Shown here in pieces: positions 17,694 through 26,453 of a stretch of 64,000 nucleotides of DNA; the first letter of the stretch is position 1, and the number at the start of each line of letters is the position of its first letter. The notes under the pieces are model-generated. The model worked only from the letters and a program-made list of their open reading frames with translations. It did not search any database and was not told the DNA's origin. This stretch comes from JAAYYM01 sp964483155 (lineage in GTDB: Bacteria > Bacillota > Clostridia > Lachnospirales > Lachnospiraceae), in contig CAZAAC010000007.1 in NCBI GenBank assembly GCA_964483155.1, positions 11,101-75,100 on the forward strand. The letters run 5' to 3'. The position numbers and the translations under genes were made by a program.

Positions 17694-19460
17694 ATGGAAA
17701 ATAAAGGAATTGTTTATGGTATCAATGGTCCCGTTATTTATATTAAAAGTAACACAGGTTTTAAAATGGGAGAGATGGTATATGTTGGGACAGAAAAATT
17801 GGTTGGAGAAGTAATAGGTCTTACAACTGATATGACGACAATACAAGTATACGAAGAGACAAGTGGATTAAAACCTGGTGAAGAAGTAATTGCGACTGGC
17901 TCAGCAATTTCAGTAATTTTAGGACCTGGTATTATTAATAATATATTTGATGGTATTGAGAGACCATTGACAGAGATTGCTGAAAAAGCAGGTATATATA
18001 TAAATCGTGGAATTAATGCAGAATCTCTTAATACAAAGAAAATGTGGAATGTACATATGACAATCTTTGTTGGAGAGCGTATTGCAGGCGGAACAATTAT
18101 TGCTGAGATTCCAGAGACGGCAGCAATTATACATAAATCAATGGTTCCACCAAATGTTTCAGGTATTGTAAAAAGTGTTGTTGCAGATGGACAATATACT
18201 GTAGAGGATATAGTTGGTGTTATCACGATGGATAATGGTGAAGATTATCCTCTCAGGCTTGCACAAAGATGGCCAATTCGCGTTTCGAGACCAGTTGAAA
18301 AGCGCTATACAATGAGCATCCCATTAATTACAGGGCAAAGAATACTGGATACTTTTTTTCCGATTGCAAAAGGAGGTACGGCAGCTATTCCTGGAGGGTT
18401 TGGAACAGGAAAGACAATGACACAACACCAGATAGCAAAATGGTCTGATGCAGATATCATTATTTATATAGGTTGTGGTGAGCGTGGAAATGAAATGACT
18501 GAAGTTTTAGAAGACTTTTCAAAACTAGAGGACCCTAAGACTGGGAATAAACTAATGGAGAGAACTACACTAATTGCAAACACATCTAATATGCCTGTAG
18601 CAGCTAGAGAGGCCTCTATTTATACAGGAATCACATTGGCAGAGTATTATCGCGATATGGGTTATGATGTGGCTATTATGGCAGATTCGACTTCACGTTG
18701 GGCAGAGGCACTTCGTGAGTTGTCAGGACGTTTAGAAGAAATGCCTGCCGAAGAGGGATTTCCTGCATATTTAGCATCTAGACTATCTGGTTTTTATGAA
18801 AGAGCAGGAATGACATTAAATCTGAACCATACAGAAGGATCGGTATCTATTATAGGTGCTGTTTCTCCACAAGGAGGCGACTTTTCTGAGCCAGTGACAC
18901 AAAATACAAAGCGATTTGTACGGTGTTTTCTTGGCTTGGATAAATCATTAGCATATGCAAGACATTTTCCAGCTATTAATTGGTTAACCAGCTATAGTGA
19001 ATATTTATCTGATTTAGCGCCATGGTATAAAGATAATGTTTCACCAGATTTTATGAATTATCGTGCACGAGTTATAACTTTGCTAAATCAAGAAAGTAAT
19101 CTAATGGAAATTGTAAAGTTAATTGGAGCAGATGTACTTCCTGATGATCAGAAGTTGGTTATCGAGATTGCAAAAGTAATTCGGATTGGTTTTTTACAGC
19201 AGAATGCTTTCCATAAGGAAGATACTTGTGTACCAATGGAAAAGCAATTTAAGATGTTAGAGACAATTCTCTATTTATATGATAGGTCCAGAAAATTGAT
19301 TGCTATGGGCATGCCAATGTCAATATTGAAAGAAGATTTAATATTTGATAGAGTTTCATCAATAAAGTATGATATACCAAATAATGAATTGCAACTATTT
19401 GATGATTATATAGAAAACATTGATACATTTTATGATAAGGTATTAGAAAAGAATCAATAA
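17694..19460 (+). CDS. ntpA: V-type ATPase catalytic subunit A
   Basis: A 588-residue protein with ATG 17694 behind GGAGG; longer upstream readings overlap subunit E. The N-terminal beta-barrel (GIVYGINGPVIYIKS) is followed by the family-specific non-homologous insert and the nucleotide-binding domain. The P-loop is GGFGTGKT at 234-241, and the catalytic Glu lies in GCGERGNEM. MADSTSRWAEALRE is also conserved. ATP hydrolysis or synthesis here drives the D/F/C/K rotor. Confidence 0.97.
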   Translation: MENKGIVYGINGPVIYIKSNTGFKMGEMVYVGTEKLVGEVIGLTTDMTTIQVYEETSGLKPGEEVIATGSAISVILGPGIINNIFDGIERPLTEIAEKAGIYINRGINAESLNTKKMWNVHMTIFVGERIAGGTIIAEIPETAAIIHKSMVPPNVSGIVKSVVADGQYTVEDIVGVITMDNGEDYPLRLAQRWPIRVSRPVEKRYTMSIPLITGQRILDTFFPIAKGGTAAIPGGFGTGKTMTQHQIAKWSDADIIIYIGCGERGNEMTEVLEDFSKLEDPKTGNKLMERTTLIANTSNMPVAAREASIYTGITLAEYYRDMGYDVAIMADSTSRWAEALRELSGRLEEMPAEEGFPAYLASRLSGFYERAGMTLNLNHTEGSVSIIGAVSPQGGDFSEPVTQNTKRFVRCFLGLDKSLAYARHFPAINWLTSYSEYLSDLAPWYKDNVSPDFMNYRARVITLLNQESNLMEIVKLIGADVLPDDQKLVIEIAKVIRIGFLQQNAFHKEDTCVPMEKQFKMLETILYLYDRSRKLIAMGMPMSILKEDLIFDRVSSIKYDIPNNELQLFDDYIENIDTFYDKVLEKNQ

Positions 19461-19473
19461 GGAGGGGAATAAG

Positions 19474-20856
19474 ATGCCAATCAAATACTTAGGCCTGAAT
19501 GAAATTTGCGGTCCCCTTGTTGTAATAGAGGGTATTAGGAATGCTGCTTTTGATGAAATTGTAGAAATAATTGTTGAAGGAAAAGAAAAAAAAATCGGTA
19601 GAATTGTTGAGTGTTATGAGGATAAAGCTATTATCCAAGTATTTGAGGGAACAGAAAATATGTCGCTTAAAAATACACAATTAAGATTAACTGGGCACCC
19701 CATGGAGGTTTCCTTATCACCAGAAGTCCTTGGGAGGGTCTTTAATGGGGTAGGAACACCAATTGATGGGTTGGGCGAAATTGTGGCCAAGAAAAAGAAA
19801 GATATTAATGGATTACCTTTGAATCCAACGATGCGAGAATATCCTCGTGATTATATTCGTACTGGTATTTCTGCAATTGATGGATTAACAACCTTAATCA
19901 GAGGACAGAAACTTCCTATTTTTTCTGGAAATGGCCTGCCACATGATGAACTTGCAGCGCAAATCGTAAATCAAGCATCTTTAGGAGATAATAAGGATGA
20001 GAAATTTGCAATTGTTTTTGCGGCAATGGGTGTCAAACATGATGTTGCTAATTATTTTAAAAAAGTATTTGAAGAGGGTGGAGTATCTGACCATGTTTGC
20101 ATGTTTTTAAATCTTGCCAATGATCCAGTGGTAGAAAGACTGATTACGCCAAAGGTTGCACTCACCGTTGCGGAGTATCTAGCTTTTGAGTTAGATATGC
20201 ATATATTAGTAATTTTAACTGATATGACATCTTTTGCAGAAGCTATGAGAGAAGTATCTTCTTCAAAAGGTGAGATTCCAAGTAGAAAAGGTTATCCGGG
20301 TTATTTATATAGCGAGCTAGCAACAATTTATGAAAGAGCAGGAATTGTTAACACAGCGAAAGGATCTGTAACACAAATACCAATATTAACAATGCCAAAC
20401 GACGATATTACGCATCCTATTCCGGACTTGACAGGATATATTACGGAAGGGCAGATAGTACTTGATCGTTCCTTGCATGGGCAGGGTATTTATCCTCCTA
20501 TTAGTATACTTCCTTCGCTATCACGTCTTATGAAGGATGGAATAGGGAAGGGGTATACTAGAGAAGATCATCAAGCAGTGGCAAATCAATTATTTGCTGC
20601 TTATGCTAAGGTAGGTGATGCCAGAGCACTTGCATCTGTCATAGGAGAGGATGAATTATCACCAATAGACAAAAAGTATATTGCATTTGGAAAAGGGTTT
20701 GAAACAAAATTCATAGGGCAGAAAATGGGGGATAATAGAAGCATTATACAGACATTAGATTTGGCATGGGAATTATTAAGAATGTTGCCAAAAGAAGAAC
20801 TTGACAGAATTGATACAAAAATTCTAGAAGAGAGATATCAAGAGATTTCTATATAA
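19474..20856 (+). CDS. ntpB: V-type ATPase regulatory subunit B
   Basis: A 460-residue protein behind GGAGGGG. It has the expected non-catalytic P-loop replacement (FSGNGLPHDELAAQI), FAAMGVKHDVANYF, and SRKGYPGYLYSELATIYERAG. It alternates with subunit A in the head. Length and spacing are normal. Confidence 0.97.
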   Translation: MPIKYLGLNEICGPLVVIEGIRNAAFDEIVEIIVEGKEKKIGRIVECYEDKAIIQVFEGTENMSLKNTQLRLTGHPMEVSLSPEVLGRVFNGVGTPIDGLGEIVAKKKKDINGLPLNPTMREYPRDYIRTGISAIDGLTTLIRGQKLPIFSGNGLPHDELAAQIVNQASLGDNKDEKFAIVFAAMGVKHDVANYFKKVFEEGGVSDHVCMFLNLANDPVVERLITPKVALTVAEYLAFELDMHILVILTDMTSFAEAMREVSSSKGEIPSRKGYPGYLYSELATIYERAGIVNTAKGSVTQIPILTMPNDDITHPIPDLTGYITEGQIVLDRSLHGQGIYPPISILPSLSRLMKDGIGKGYTREDHQAVANQLFAAYAKVGDARALASVIGEDELSPIDKKYIAFGKGFETKFIGQKMGDNRSIIQTLDLAWELLRMLPKEELDRIDTKILEERYQEISI

Positions 20857-20880
20857 GAGGAAAATGAAAGAGGTGATTAT

Positions 20881-21510
20881 ATGAACCTAAATACATTTCC
20901 GACAAAAGGAAATTTAATACTCATGAAAAATTCCCTGAAACTTGCAAAGCAGGGTTATGAATTAATGGATAAAAAACGTAATATCTTAATTTCAGAATTA
21001 ATGTCATTGATTGATGAAGCAAAAGATATTCAGTCGGAAATAGATATCACTTTTACGAAAGCATATAGGGCATTGCAGGAAGCAAATATTGAATTAGGTA
21101 TTGATTACTTACAAGAAATTGCCGAGGCCATGCCAGTAGAAAATTCTATCATAGTGAAAGTAAGGAGTGTTATGGGCACCGAAATACCACTTGCGCAGAT
21201 GGATAATGTAGATTTAAAACCAACATTTGCATTTTATAGTACACGAGATTCTCTTGATGAAGCTTTCATTGCATTTGATAAGGTAAAAAGGTTAACGGTA
21301 AGGCTATCATCGGTAGAGAATTCTGCATACAGACTCGCTGCTAATATTAAAAAAACACAGAAGAGAGCGAATGCTTTAGAAAACATAACAATTCCGACTT
21401 ATTCTAATCTATGTTTTAATATTCAAGCTTCTTTAGAAGAAAAAGAAAGAGAAGAATTTACGCGTTTGAAAGTAATCAAGAAAAATAAACAGAAAAAGGA
21501 AAAAGTATAA
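20881..21510 (+). CDS. ntpD: V-type ATPase central shaft subunit D
   Basis: A 209-residue protein beginning NTFPTKGNLILMKNSLKLAK, the hallmark of subunit D, followed by long helices that form the rotor shaft and the conserved RRVNALENI-like segment (here KRANALENITIP). It is the last gene of the operon and is followed by a terminator. Confidence 0.94.
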   Translation: MNLNTFPTKGNLILMKNSLKLAKQGYELMDKKRNILISELMSLIDEAKDIQSEIDITFTKAYRALQEANIELGIDYLQEIAEAMPVENSIIVKVRSVMGTEIPLAQMDNVDLKPTFAFYSTRDSLDEAFIAFDKVKRLTVRLSSVENSAYRLAANIKKTQKRANALENITIPTYSNLCFNIQASLEEKEREEFTRLKVIKKNKQKKEKV

Positions 21511-21519
21511 GTTGTTTTA

Positions 21520-21558
21520 TAAAAAAGGTGCAACACCTATAGGGGGTTGCACTTTTAA
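21520..21558. terminator. Bidirectional terminator between ATPase operon and the minus-strand gene
   Basis: GTGCAAC pairs with GTTGCAC, flanked by A-runs on one side and TTTTAA on the other, with an inner CCTATAGG. It serves the plus-strand subunit D gene and the converging minus-strand gene. Confidence 0.8.
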
Positions 21559-21559
21559 T

Positions 21560-23371
21560 TTATTTTGAAAGATAAGAAGTATAATGTGGATCAATAACAG
21601 AATAAAAATAGTTTGTAGTAATTAATTTTCCGTTGCGAAGACGGAAAACATCCCAGATAACACCACCATGAGCAACAGGAACAGAATAGGAAGCCATATA
21701 ACCATTTGTGCCAAATACAGTTACTAAAGCATTGCTTGTAGAAAGAGAATAATTCATAGGATCGCCTGCAATGCAATTTGTATAATCCGATAAAAAGTAC
21801 TGATAAACACCTTTACTTGCAGTTTCAATTTTTATTGCCTCTGAAGCAGGACCTACTTTGTAATCAGTTTCGCTTTTTATTGCGTTAGGAATGTCAGCTG
21901 TAAAAAATAATGAATCTAAATCAAGAGATGGGTTGTCCCAAGAAGCAATCACATAATAATCGCCATCACTGAGTGCAGGAACGGTATATCCATAAGCAGT
22001 TGCATGGTCCATTTTCACGATTACTGGGAAGTAAGATGTTTCATAACCATCTTTTTTAATTTCACCAGTATAACTACCAGCTTGTAATGAAAAAATAACA
22101 GCACCATCATTATCCGAAGTCGAACTAATTAAAGAAGCACCAGTTTTACTATTTAGTCCGTCCCTTAAGGTTAACGTAGCATCAGAAAGGGGTTTGTTAT
22201 CAGAAGATGCATCGCAAAGTGTAATTGTCATATTATAAGTTGCGCCATTATCAGTATAAGACATATATAGCGGTTTTGAATAATAAGTAGCAGAGCCTGA
22301 TACAGCAGTTACGCCGTATAAATTAGCATCATTAAGCGTCTGTTTTTTAACTCGAATAGTATAAGTATCAGTACTGACAGGAAGAGTAAAAGTATATAAT
22401 CCATTACCATCTGTAATAGTTTTAAGGACAATATTACCAGTTGTTTCAGATATTAATTGGACATTTGCATCTGCCATAGGTGAATTAAATACATCAAAAA
22501 CATATCCCTCAATGACTTGCGTTTCTACTAATGCAGGAACTGCATTTAGGGTAATATAAGACCAATTAAGCATAGTTTCTTCCAAATACTCATACTGACT
22601 TTTAGTACCATCGCTATACTTCTCAAGATTAGAAGCGGTGTATTCGTATGCTACATCATTTTCTACCAAAGAATATTTAACAAGGCAATCATTATTAAAG
22701 TAATATCTACCAGTGACATCTGCAGACGAGATATTAATAGGAGTATTTATAATCATACTTCTTTGATCAATATAGTTAATTTTACCGTTATCATAATAGT
22801 AATCAAGAATTTCTAAATAATCACCACAATGTTCAATAGCTACAATTTTCTCAATTTTATTTGAATCGGGATTTGTATAAATCTCAAATTCCATTTTTTT
22901 GCCATCTTCACGAGTAGCCCATTTACGTGCCATAGAATAAGTGTTAATAAGAGCCTCTACAGGTTTTTTCGTATTCTCTAATTTAGAAAATACAGTATCC
23001 TTCCAAGTAAGAGTGAGATCACGTGTAGCTGGTTCAAAATGAATAACCGAATAATCAATTGTATATTCTTTTGCAGAAACAATAGAAGACAAGTCAATTA
23101 AATCTTCTTTAAGCGCAGATTCATCGGTTTCATCTTCAATTACAGGAACTGTCTCAGAGGAAATAGAAAGTTCGTTTTCACTCACTTCATTATTTGAGAG
23201 GTTGTTTCCATTTACATTACTAGGTGGTTCATTATTTGTAAAAATATTGCTAATCAAAAAATAGGCACCACCCATAACAGTAATTAAAAGAACAGAATAT
23301 AGAATAATGCCCAAAATAGAAACGGAAAAAGATTTTTTATGTTGAAAAGTATTTTTATTATCATGAATCAT
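21560..23371 (-). CDS. Membrane-anchored extracellular protein with two Cna-B/carboxypeptidase-regulatory-like domains
   Basis: A 603-residue protein. ATG at 23371 is preferred to the upstream GTG because AAGAAGGTG is then its ribosome site. The short cytoplasmic N-terminus is followed by a membrane helix (about 16-41) and a Ser/Asn/Glu linker with NEVSENELS. A domain of unknown function spans about 80-280. Two beta domains follow: IEGYVFDVFNSPMADANVQL with GLYTFTLPVSTDTYTIRV, and PLSDATLTLRDG with GSYTGEIKKDGYET. The last 150 residues start VIASWDNPSLDLDSLFF, resembling YfaP-like repeats. A structural or adhesive role is likely but unproven. It converges on the ATPase operon. Confidence 0.75.
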   Translation of the reverse strand: MIHDNKNTFQHKKSFSVSILGIILYSVLLITVMGGAYFLISNIFTNNEPPSNVNGNNLSNNEVSENELSISSETVPVIEDETDESALKEDLIDLSSIVSAKEYTIDYSVIHFEPATRDLTLTWKDTVFSKLENTKKPVEALINTYSMARKWATREDGKKMEFEIYTNPDSNKIEKIVAIEHCGDYLEILDYYYDNGKINYIDQRSMIINTPINISSADVTGRYYFNNDCLVKYSLVENDVAYEYTASNLEKYSDGTKSQYEYLEETMLNWSYITLNAVPALVETQVIEGYVFDVFNSPMADANVQLISETTGNIVLKTITDGNGLYTFTLPVSTDTYTIRVKKQTLNDANLYGVTAVSGSATYYSKPLYMSYTDNGATYNMTITLCDASSDNKPLSDATLTLRDGLNSKTGASLISSTSDNDGAVIFSLQAGSYTGEIKKDGYETSYFPVIVKMDHATAYGYTVPALSDGDYYVIASWDNPSLDLDSLFFTADIPNAIKSETDYKVGPASEAIKIETASKGVYQYFLSDYTNCIAGDPMNYSLSTSNALVTVFGTNGYMASYSVPVAHGGVIWDVFRLRNGKLITTNYFYSVIDPHYTSYLSK

Positions 23372-23564
23372 GTATTTCACCTTCTTTTCTAATCAATATA
23401 CTAATTATAGTTGTAATATTTAAAAAGAACAATATTCAAAATCTAAAAAAAGGATAAACTATATAACATCTTTGCCTTTTGAATAATAAAAATATTATAC
23501 CATATTTTTGGTATAAGGAGCAGAAATACCATATTATTACGTAATTACCATAATATTACTTAAT

Positions 23565-23592
23565 TTGTAATATAATAGTAATGTTGTATAAT
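23565..23592 (+). promoter_or_regulatory. Promoter of the LytTR regulator
   Basis: TTGTAA, a 16-base spacer and TATAAT end only about 12 bases before the GAGGAGGTG ribosome site. Upstream lie an inverted repeat (TTATACC 23495-23501 with GGTATAA 23510-23516) and two copies of TACCATA(A/T)TATTAC at 23527 and 23546, which are likely regulator sites. Confidence 0.5.
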
Positions 23593-23600
23593 GGTCATTA

Positions 23601-24329
23601 TTGAGAGGAGGTGTAATAACGTTTAAAATAGCTGTTTGTGACAAAGAAAAAGCAATTATTGAAGAGTTAAAATATTGGATAGAAATAGACGGAAAAAAAC
23701 TTGGCTGCAATTTTAGTATTGTATCTTATACAGAGGGAAAAGAATTAATTTGGGATATTGAAGAAAAATATAGTTTTGATCTTATTTTTTTGGAGTGGGA
23801 AATAAATAATTGTGAAGGAATAAATTATGCTAAAGTTATTGTGGAAACAAATCGTTTATGTAAAATTATTTTCATTTCTCAAAAAACGGAGTATGCCTAT
23901 CATGCATATGAAGTTCATCCTTTTTCTTTTATCCAAAAACCAATTAGTAGAAATCATTTCAAAAAAGTATTTGAAGAAGCATGTGAATATCTGATGCAAA
24001 ATAAAGATATTTTTTCATTTTCAAGCAAAAAGATTTCTTATCAATTACTACTCAAAAATATTATGTATTTCCAAAGTGATATGCGAACCATTACCATTTT
24101 CTGTATAAACGGAGAAACATACAGTTTTTATGACAAAATGAAAAATGTAGAGAAATATGTGAGCACACTTGCAATAAAGTTTATAAGGATACACCAATCT
24201 TTCTTTGTTAATCAAAAACACATTAAAACATATCATTATGAGAAAGTTGAAATGCACAATGGTACGATTTTATCTATTAGTGAAAGTAAAAGAAAACAAG
24301 TCAGAAGTATTTACCACTGTAAAACTTAA
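23601..24329 (+). CDS. Atypical LytTR-family response regulator
   Basis: A protein of about 237-242 residues: receiver-like domain then LytTR DNA-binding domain (KISYQLLLKNIMYFQSDMR... FIRIHQSFFVNQKHI). The acidic pocket is altered: CDKE where CDDE is usual, and Glu (LEWEIN) in place of the phosphorylated Asp of LDIEM, so it may be constitutively active or phosphate-independent. Start choice is odd. The only standard in-frame start is TTG 23601, which overlaps its own ribosome site; the family start would fall at ACG 23619, 6 bases after GAGGAGGTG, where ATG would be expected. No histidine kinase gene is adjacent. Confidence 0.8.
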   Translation: MRGGVITFKIAVCDKEKAIIEELKYWIEIDGKKLGCNFSIVSYTEGKELIWDIEEKYSFDLIFLEWEINNCEGINYAKVIVETNRLCKIIFISQKTEYAYHAYEVHPFSFIQKPISRNHFKKVFEEACEYLMQNKDIFSFSSKKISYQLLLKNIMYFQSDMRTITIFCINGETYSFYDKMKNVEKYVSTLAIKFIRIHQSFFVNQKHIKTYHYEKVEMHNGTILSISESKRKQVRSIYHCKT

Positions 24330-24674
24330 AAAACTGCAATAAAGCAGGCTAAAATAATTATAAAAGAAGAGTAGTAGTTTATTACATAATCATATGGTAA
24401 TAGTTATATAATGAGAAGTTAGTAATAATAATATGGTATTATGGTCAAGACTTTTAAATAGAAGTCATATCCTACTGTAAGCATTGAGGAGACGGTATTT
24501 CTAAATTGAAAACTCACGAAAAGGTATCTCTTACACATCAGAGGTGTTATTCTTACACTCTAAAAAGTATTCTTCGATGCTTATAGTATTTTCTTTTTTC
24601 AAAGAATCTGCAATATAATAAAAATGTAATATCATTATAAATAGTGATATTATTAATATAATCGAGAAGAATAA
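24330..24674. other. AT-rich intergenic region with regulator-like repeats
   Basis: No convincing gene is present. TAATAATATGGTATTATGGT (24426-24445) is the reverse complement of the repeats upstream of the LytTR gene, and another ATGGTAAT lies near 24395. An 8-bp inverted repeat (TAATATCA/TGATATTA) lies at 24627-24652. A 26-codon frame from TTG 24506 to 24586 encodes a basic, Cys-containing peptide, but its GAGGAG is 14 bases away, so I do not call it a gene. Confidence 0.4.
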
Positions 24675-24709
24675 GAAAAGAACATCATGTTTAGTATGAT
24701 GTTCTTTTC
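24675..24709. terminator. Terminator between LytTR gene and tRNA-Pro
   Basis: A perfect 14-bp inverted repeat (GAAAAGAACATCAT with ATGATGTTCTTTTC) has a 7-nt loop. It lies 8 bases past the 3' end of the minus-strand tRNA, whose transcript would end in a U-rich stretch, and could also stop plus-strand transcription. Confidence 0.8.
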
Positions 24710-24717
24710 AAAAAACG

Positions 24718-24791
24718 TCGATGCGACGGGATTTGAACCCACGACCTCTGCGTCCCGAACGCAGCGCTCTACCAAGCTGAGCCACGCATCG
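24718..24791 (-). tRNA. tRNA-Pro (anticodon CGG)
   Basis: 74 bases fold as a cloverleaf: acceptor CGATGCG/CGCATCG with discriminator A, D-arm GCTCAGCTTGGTAGAGC, anticodon arm CTGCG-TTCGGGA-CGCAG, and T-arm GTGGGTTCAAATCCC. The anticodon CGG reads CCG. CCA is not encoded. Confidence 0.95.
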
Positions 24792-24796
24792 GTATT

Positions 24797-24835
24797 AAGC
24801 AAAAATGGACTGTTCGCTTTTACCGCGAGCAGTCC
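24797..24835 (-). terminator. Terminator of the ROK-MFS-VOC operon, inside the tRNA-Pro leader
   Basis: Read on the minus strand, GGACTGCTCGC pairs with GCGAACAGTCC (11 bp, one wobble) around a 7-nt loop and is followed by ATTTTTGC. It lies after the VOC stop but before the tRNA. Confidence 0.75.
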
Positions 24836-24836
24836 T

Positions 24837-24864
24837 AGTATACCATAAAATGTAGAAAATTCAA
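24837..24864 (-). promoter_or_regulatory. Probable tRNA-Pro promoter
   Basis: On the minus strand TTGAAT, a 16-base spacer and TATACT end one base before the terminator stem. Initiation 6-7 bases later would start inside the stem's first arm. Confidence 0.55.
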
Positions 24865-24867
24865 GTC

Positions 24868-25248
24868 CTAAATTGTAATTTCAACGCGGTTTCCGTCTGG
24901 ATCAGCTACACAACTTTCAAAGTAACCATCGCCAGTTTCACGTAACGGACTGTATAATATATATCCATCAGCAACAATCTTTGCAGTTAGTGCAACTACG
25001 TTTTCCCTGCTTTCTACAGAAAAAGCTAAATGACTCCATCCAGTTGATTTATCAATAACAGGAAATGTTTCTAAATCTTTGTGATGCATAATTTCTAGAC
25101 TTGCACCATCTTCAAAAGTAAGAAAATAGCTGGAAAAACCTTCCGCATTAGAATACTTTTCATTCGATACTCCTTTAAAGTATTTAGTATAATAATTTTT
25201 TGATTTTTCGAGATCTGTTACATAAACTCCTATATGTGTTATTTTCAT
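24868..25248 (-). CDS. VOC (glyoxalase/dioxygenase fold) family protein
   Basis: A 126-residue protein starting MKITHIGVYVTDLEKSKNYY, with two beta-alpha-beta-beta-beta modules. All four metal ligands of a glyoxalase I-like site are present: His5, Glu52 (ASLEIMHH), His73 (GWSHLAFSV) and Glu123 (NRVEITI). The substrate is unknown. It overlaps the MFS gene by 4 bases, so it is co-translated with a transporter and may act on the imported compound. Confidence 0.85.
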   Translation of the reverse strand: MKITHIGVYVTDLEKSKNYYTKYFKGVSNEKYSNAEGFSSYFLTFEDGASLEIMHHKDLETFPVIDKSTGWSHLAFSVESRENVVALTAKIVADGYILYSPLRETGDGYFESCVADPDGNRVEITI

Positions 25249-26423
25249 AAGTTAGCCTCACTTTCAGAATATTTGACCATTGATATTTTTTTGGTAGCAA
25301 TTAACATAAAAATAGAAATTATTAATAAATAGTAAGGCAATAAAGCAGTGTTAAATTTGCCGGCAAGAAAACCAAATATTAATGGCATAAATGTACTACC
25401 GACATAAGCTGATCCCATTTGCAGTCCCATCATAGTTTGTGAAGCTGTCTTTCCAAAACGTTCCGGTGTTTGATGAAGCATACATGGAAAAATGGGTGCA
25501 AAACCTAAACCAATTAAAATAAGGGCAAAAGCTGAATATAATACAGGAAGTGGGAGCATGTAAATGATGACTCCAAAAATACTAAGTAAAGTACCACTAA
25601 GTATTAAAGTATCATTTTTGAATTTCATGGTTAGAAAGCCGGTCAAGGCTCTCCCTACTGTTATACTTGCATAGTAAAGTGAAACAATACCAGCGGCAGT
25701 AGCAGCACTAACATTCTTATACTCCGAAAGATAGGAACTACTCCAGAGGCCAGTTGTTATCTCCACACTACAATAGCAAATAAACACTAATAGAGACCAT
25801 TTTGCACCATGTGCTTTTATAGCATCTCTATTTGAATATGACTTACCACACTGTTTTGATAAAGTACTCGTTTTGTTTTCAATAACCTTCCATAAAGGAA
25901 GCGTAAATAGCATAGCAATGAATAATGCAATTTGTATAAAAGAAATACTTCTATAAGCACCACGCCAATTGTTGTTATTATTAAGAAAAATTGACATTAA
26001 GAAAGGTCCAGCAGTAGCACCAATCCCCCAAAAGCAATGTAGCCAGCTCATATGCTTAGCCTTGTAATGTAATGCAACAAAATTATTAAGACCGGAATCT
26101 ATAGCTCCAGCTCCAAGACCTAACGGAAGCGCTAGGATAAAAAGCCAAAGTGTTGAAGGAGCAAAAGAATATCCAAATAAAGCAATAGCAGTTAATGCAA
26201 CGCTAAAAATAGTCACACGACTCGTTTTAAAACGATTAATCATATAAGAACTACCGAGGCTACTAATAATTGTACAACCGGAAATAAACATTGCAAGTAA
26301 TCCAGCCATGGAAAGTGGAGCACCAAGTTCAACACGCATTGCAGGCCAAGAAGAACCAAGTAAAGCATCAGGAAGGCCAAGACTGATGAATGCAAGATAA
26401 ATAATAACTAATAAAGTAATCAT
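25245..26423 (-). CDS. MFS transporter
   Basis: A 392-residue protein with about 12 membrane helices, starting at ATG behind AGGAGAGG. It begins LLVIIYLAFISLGLPDALLG and contains the inter-helix basic loop MINRFKTSRV, as in FucP/FHS-like sugar permeases. The substrate cannot be read from sequence, but the adjacent ROK regulator suggests a sugar or related compound. It is second in a three-gene minus-strand operon (ROK, MFS, VOC). Confidence 0.85.
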   Translation of the reverse strand: MITLLVIIYLAFISLGLPDALLGSSWPAMRVELGAPLSMAGLLAMFISGCTIISSLGSSYMINRFKTSRVTIFSVALTAIALFGYSFAPSTLWLFILALPLGLGAGAIDSGLNNFVALHYKAKHMSWLHCFWGIGATAGPFLMSIFLNNNNNWRGAYRSISFIQIALFIAMLFTLPLWKVIENKTSTLSKQCGKSYSNRDAIKAHGAKWSLLVFICYCSVEITTGLWSSSYLSEYKNVSAATAAGIVSLYYASITVGRALTGFLTMKFKNDTLILSGTLLSIFGVIIYMLPLPVLYSAFALILIGLGFAPIFPCMLHQTPERFGKTASQTMMGLQMGSAYVGSTFMPLIFGFLAGKFNTALLPYYLLIISIFMLIATKKISMVKYSESEANL

Positions 26424-26453
26424 AATAAATACCTCTCCTTATAAGGTTTCAAG

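Noticed and set aside
24506..24586. 26-codon basic peptide frame downstream of the LytTR gene
   Set aside because: TTG start with the ribosome-like site 14 bases away and no promoter that I trust; chance frames of this size are common.
26437..26446. Perfect palindrome CCTTATAAGG between the ROK and MFS genes
   Set aside because: It coincides with the MFS ribosome site and is short in AT-rich DNA; there is not enough to call an operator.
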